From Acanthaster planci (Eukaryota; Echinodermata; Asteroidea; Valvatida; Acanthasteridae): 64,000 nucleotides of DNA. Positions within the stretch are counted from its first letter, which is position 1, and every line of letters begins with the position of its first letter. Under the pieces are notes generated by a model. It did no database searches. It was not told the DNA's origin and saw only the letters and a list, made by a program, of their open reading frames with translations. This document shows, piece after piece, positions 60,986-64,000 of this stretch. The position numbers and the translations under genes are program-made. The stretch is taken from the NCBI RefSeq assembly GCF_001949145.1, contig NW_019091419.1:1373664-1437663 (forward strand). Direction: 5' to 3'.

Positions 60986-61796
60986 TATCCACAGAAATGG
61001 TATACTGGTTTTATACCTGAACGCTCCCTGGCCCAAAGAGCAAAACAGGGAACAGCTCGTTGCCATGGCAGCCTGTCTGTTTACCATGCAGTGGCTACAG
61101 CTTTCCTTTGGCAAATCAAATAGCAAATTGGGCCAAGGCGTGCGGCCCTGAAAGCAATCCCTCGCCCCACTCCAAGGGTGATGCAGCAAATTGTTTTAAT
61201 GTCCATACCAGAATAAGGAAGTTGGGTTGAAGGGCTGGGCCTTAACCATGCCTGGCAGATACATTTGCATTTGAGATGTGTGGGGCGGCAGGCCTGTTAA
61301 GGTTTTTTTTTCTTACTGATTTATCTGCACAGAACTGGTCTTGTTCTAGAAATTCACATATAACTGGCCAACCTGTAAAATGGCTGTCAACAAGTCTGAT
61401 GTTTTGTGTGCCCTTGAAAACTGTACTGGCTCATGTGTTTATCATGTTCATGCAGTTTGATACCGCGCAGGTGTTATTTTCTTAGTTTTGGGGACTTGTG
61501 AAACTGTTCGTTTGCTTTAATACACTGTATGAAAGATTTAACCCTTCAAGAAGGGAGGGGGGTCTGTCTCCTCTTGACATACATGTACATGTGTTTTCCA
61601 ATATTGCTGGCTTGTATTTTGGCCAGGAGCTGAGCCTTTTTTTGTGAGTTTTTAGAGTCAACTCCTCGCAGTCATTTTGACACAAGTTTGTGAAAATTGA
61701 ACATACCATTCCTGTGCAGCCCACATTTTTCTAAGACTGGTCAACCAAAACTACTTTTTCCACAGTACTGCAGTGCTCAGTGCACTTGGGCTGGCA

Positions 61797-62150
61797 TACA
61801 TGCACAGCTACAGGCTTGCATGCAGGTACAGCTACAGACTGGCATGTAGGTACAGCTACAGACTGGCATGTAGGTGCAGCTACAGGCTGGCATGTACAAT
61901 GTAGGTGCAGCTACAGGCTGACATGTAGGTACAGCTACAGACTGGCATGTAGGTGCAGCTACAGGCTGGCATGTACAATGTAGGTGCAGCTACAGACTGG
62001 CATGTAGGTACAGCTACAGACTGGCATGTAGGTGCAGCTACAGGCTGGCATGTACAATGTAGGTGCAGCTACAGGCTGACCAATGTAGGTACAGCTACAG
62101 GCTGGCATGTACAATGTAGGTACAGCTACAGGCTGGCATGCAGGTACATG
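61797..62150. repeat. 24/31-bp minisatellite, about 13 copies
   Basis: The base unit is acagctacagactggcatg plus taggt (24 bp). A variant inserts acaatgt before aggt to make 31 bp, and one copy near 62079 is shortened. The 24-bp units keep frame, so long frames on both strands here are repeat-driven. Confidence 0.92.
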
Positions 62151-63095
62151 CAACTACAAAAAACTACAAAAATGTATGTTTGGTTGAATTCAAACTTTAT
62201 TTTGATAATGATAACAAGTGTCTTCACGGGCATGCCAAGTTTCAAAATATCAAGTCTGGCACAGCTGAATTTAGGAAGGGGAGGGCACAGAATCCACCCC
62301 CCCAACTGTGAATGGGCCACACAGTATTCTGGCTCTGAGGGTTCATATGCATTAAAATTAAAGACTGTGGATCCACATTAAATCATTGCATTGCACTCCT
62401 TTATCAGGATGCAACTTTTTACTTGGATCAGTTTATATCCTTATTGTATTTTTTTAACTGTGAACATATATTTACAAGCGTGCCGTTGCAAGTTGAAAAA
62501 CAATGCACAAGATCTCGTGTAATTGGGAATGTCCTCATTTTTCCCCGCTGAATCCCCCGAATACCCGTTGAAGGAGAATTTATTGAGCAAAAAGCTCTGT
62601 AAGATGACACCCATTTTTTGACAGAGACTGTCCTGGTACTGTGTTGGATTCTACATGTACACTGTACATGTACATGTTTATGTACTTTGTAATGGGAACC
62701 TCGTACTGATAACGTCCACAGATATGTGTAACAGATTCAATTTATGCCAAACACAGAAAAAAAAACTGACTGATGCCTACAGTGTACATTTACATGTATG
62801 AATGTACGATACATGTTGTACCATCCCCACATATACTGGTTCAGTAGAATTGCTTGGCAAACTTTGCAGGAGTTTCAGTGCTAGACAAATAAATTGCTCA
62901 TTTTTTTTCTTTTTTAATAGCATGTTGGCTGTCGTATTTTCAAAGCATTTCATTTCTAGAAGCCTGGGCCAGATAGTCTTCTGTTTCCATTAGAACCAAA
63001 TAATAGCAGTGTGAAGCCATCTGAATTCATTAGAATGAACACGTTGACCAATCAGAACGGGTTTTTGTTAACTGCCCACGATGGCTTTGAAGTGA

Positions 63096-64000
<905 letters not shown>

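Noticed and set aside
61953-62381. 142-codon frame
   Set aside because: Its N-terminal part is the translated 24/31-bp minisatellite.

Overview
This is a draft-assembly window from an animal nuclear genome. It has spliced genes with GT-AG introns, abundant transposable elements and simple repeats, and one 324-base run of N. Two genes are certain, both on the + strand. Their exon boundaries match the phases and lengths known for vertebrate orthologues. With the invertebrate-type repeats (a palindromic TACATG microsatellite throughout and several MITE families), I infer a marine invertebrate deuterostome, most likely an echinoderm or hemichordate. That placement is an inference.

Layout. 1-17276 is non-coding (probably syntaxin upstream intron) and is saturated with TACATG-type microsatellite. 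It also holds a 20-bp minisatellite (12.37-12.56 kb), a MITE (14.71 kb) and the 3' end of a non-LTR retrotransposon (15.45-16.11 kb). 17277-25330 holds six internal exons of a neuronal-type syntaxin (syntaxin-1 family), covering the end of the Habc domain, the linker and the whole SNARE motif. 30347-46336 holds four separate terminal exons, each with its own acceptor and stop. Each encodes a different C-terminal membrane anchor that joins in phase to the same SNARE exon. 46337-51931 is intergenic and includes a possible promoter and a 689-bp fold-back element. 51989-63245 holds the first four coding exons of a SERCA-type calcium ATPase, including the 18-bp microexon. The gene continues past the window.

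How the genes relate. Syntaxin is the plasma-membrane t-SNARE for calcium-triggered vesicle fusion; SERCA refills ER calcium stores. They lie head to tail, 5.65 kb apart from last stop to first ATG. The sequence gives no evidence of shared regulation.

The most notable feature is the array of four alternative syntaxin membrane anchors. They alternate between a dicysteine type (first and third) and a single-cysteine type (second and fourth). Splicing could therefore change palmitoylation sites, juxtamembrane charge and anchor length without altering the SNARE motif. The rest of the window is non-coding, with at least nine recognisable MITE or fold-back elements, two copies of a tRNA-derived SINE, two or three minisatellites and a collapsed tandem repeat at the assembly gap.
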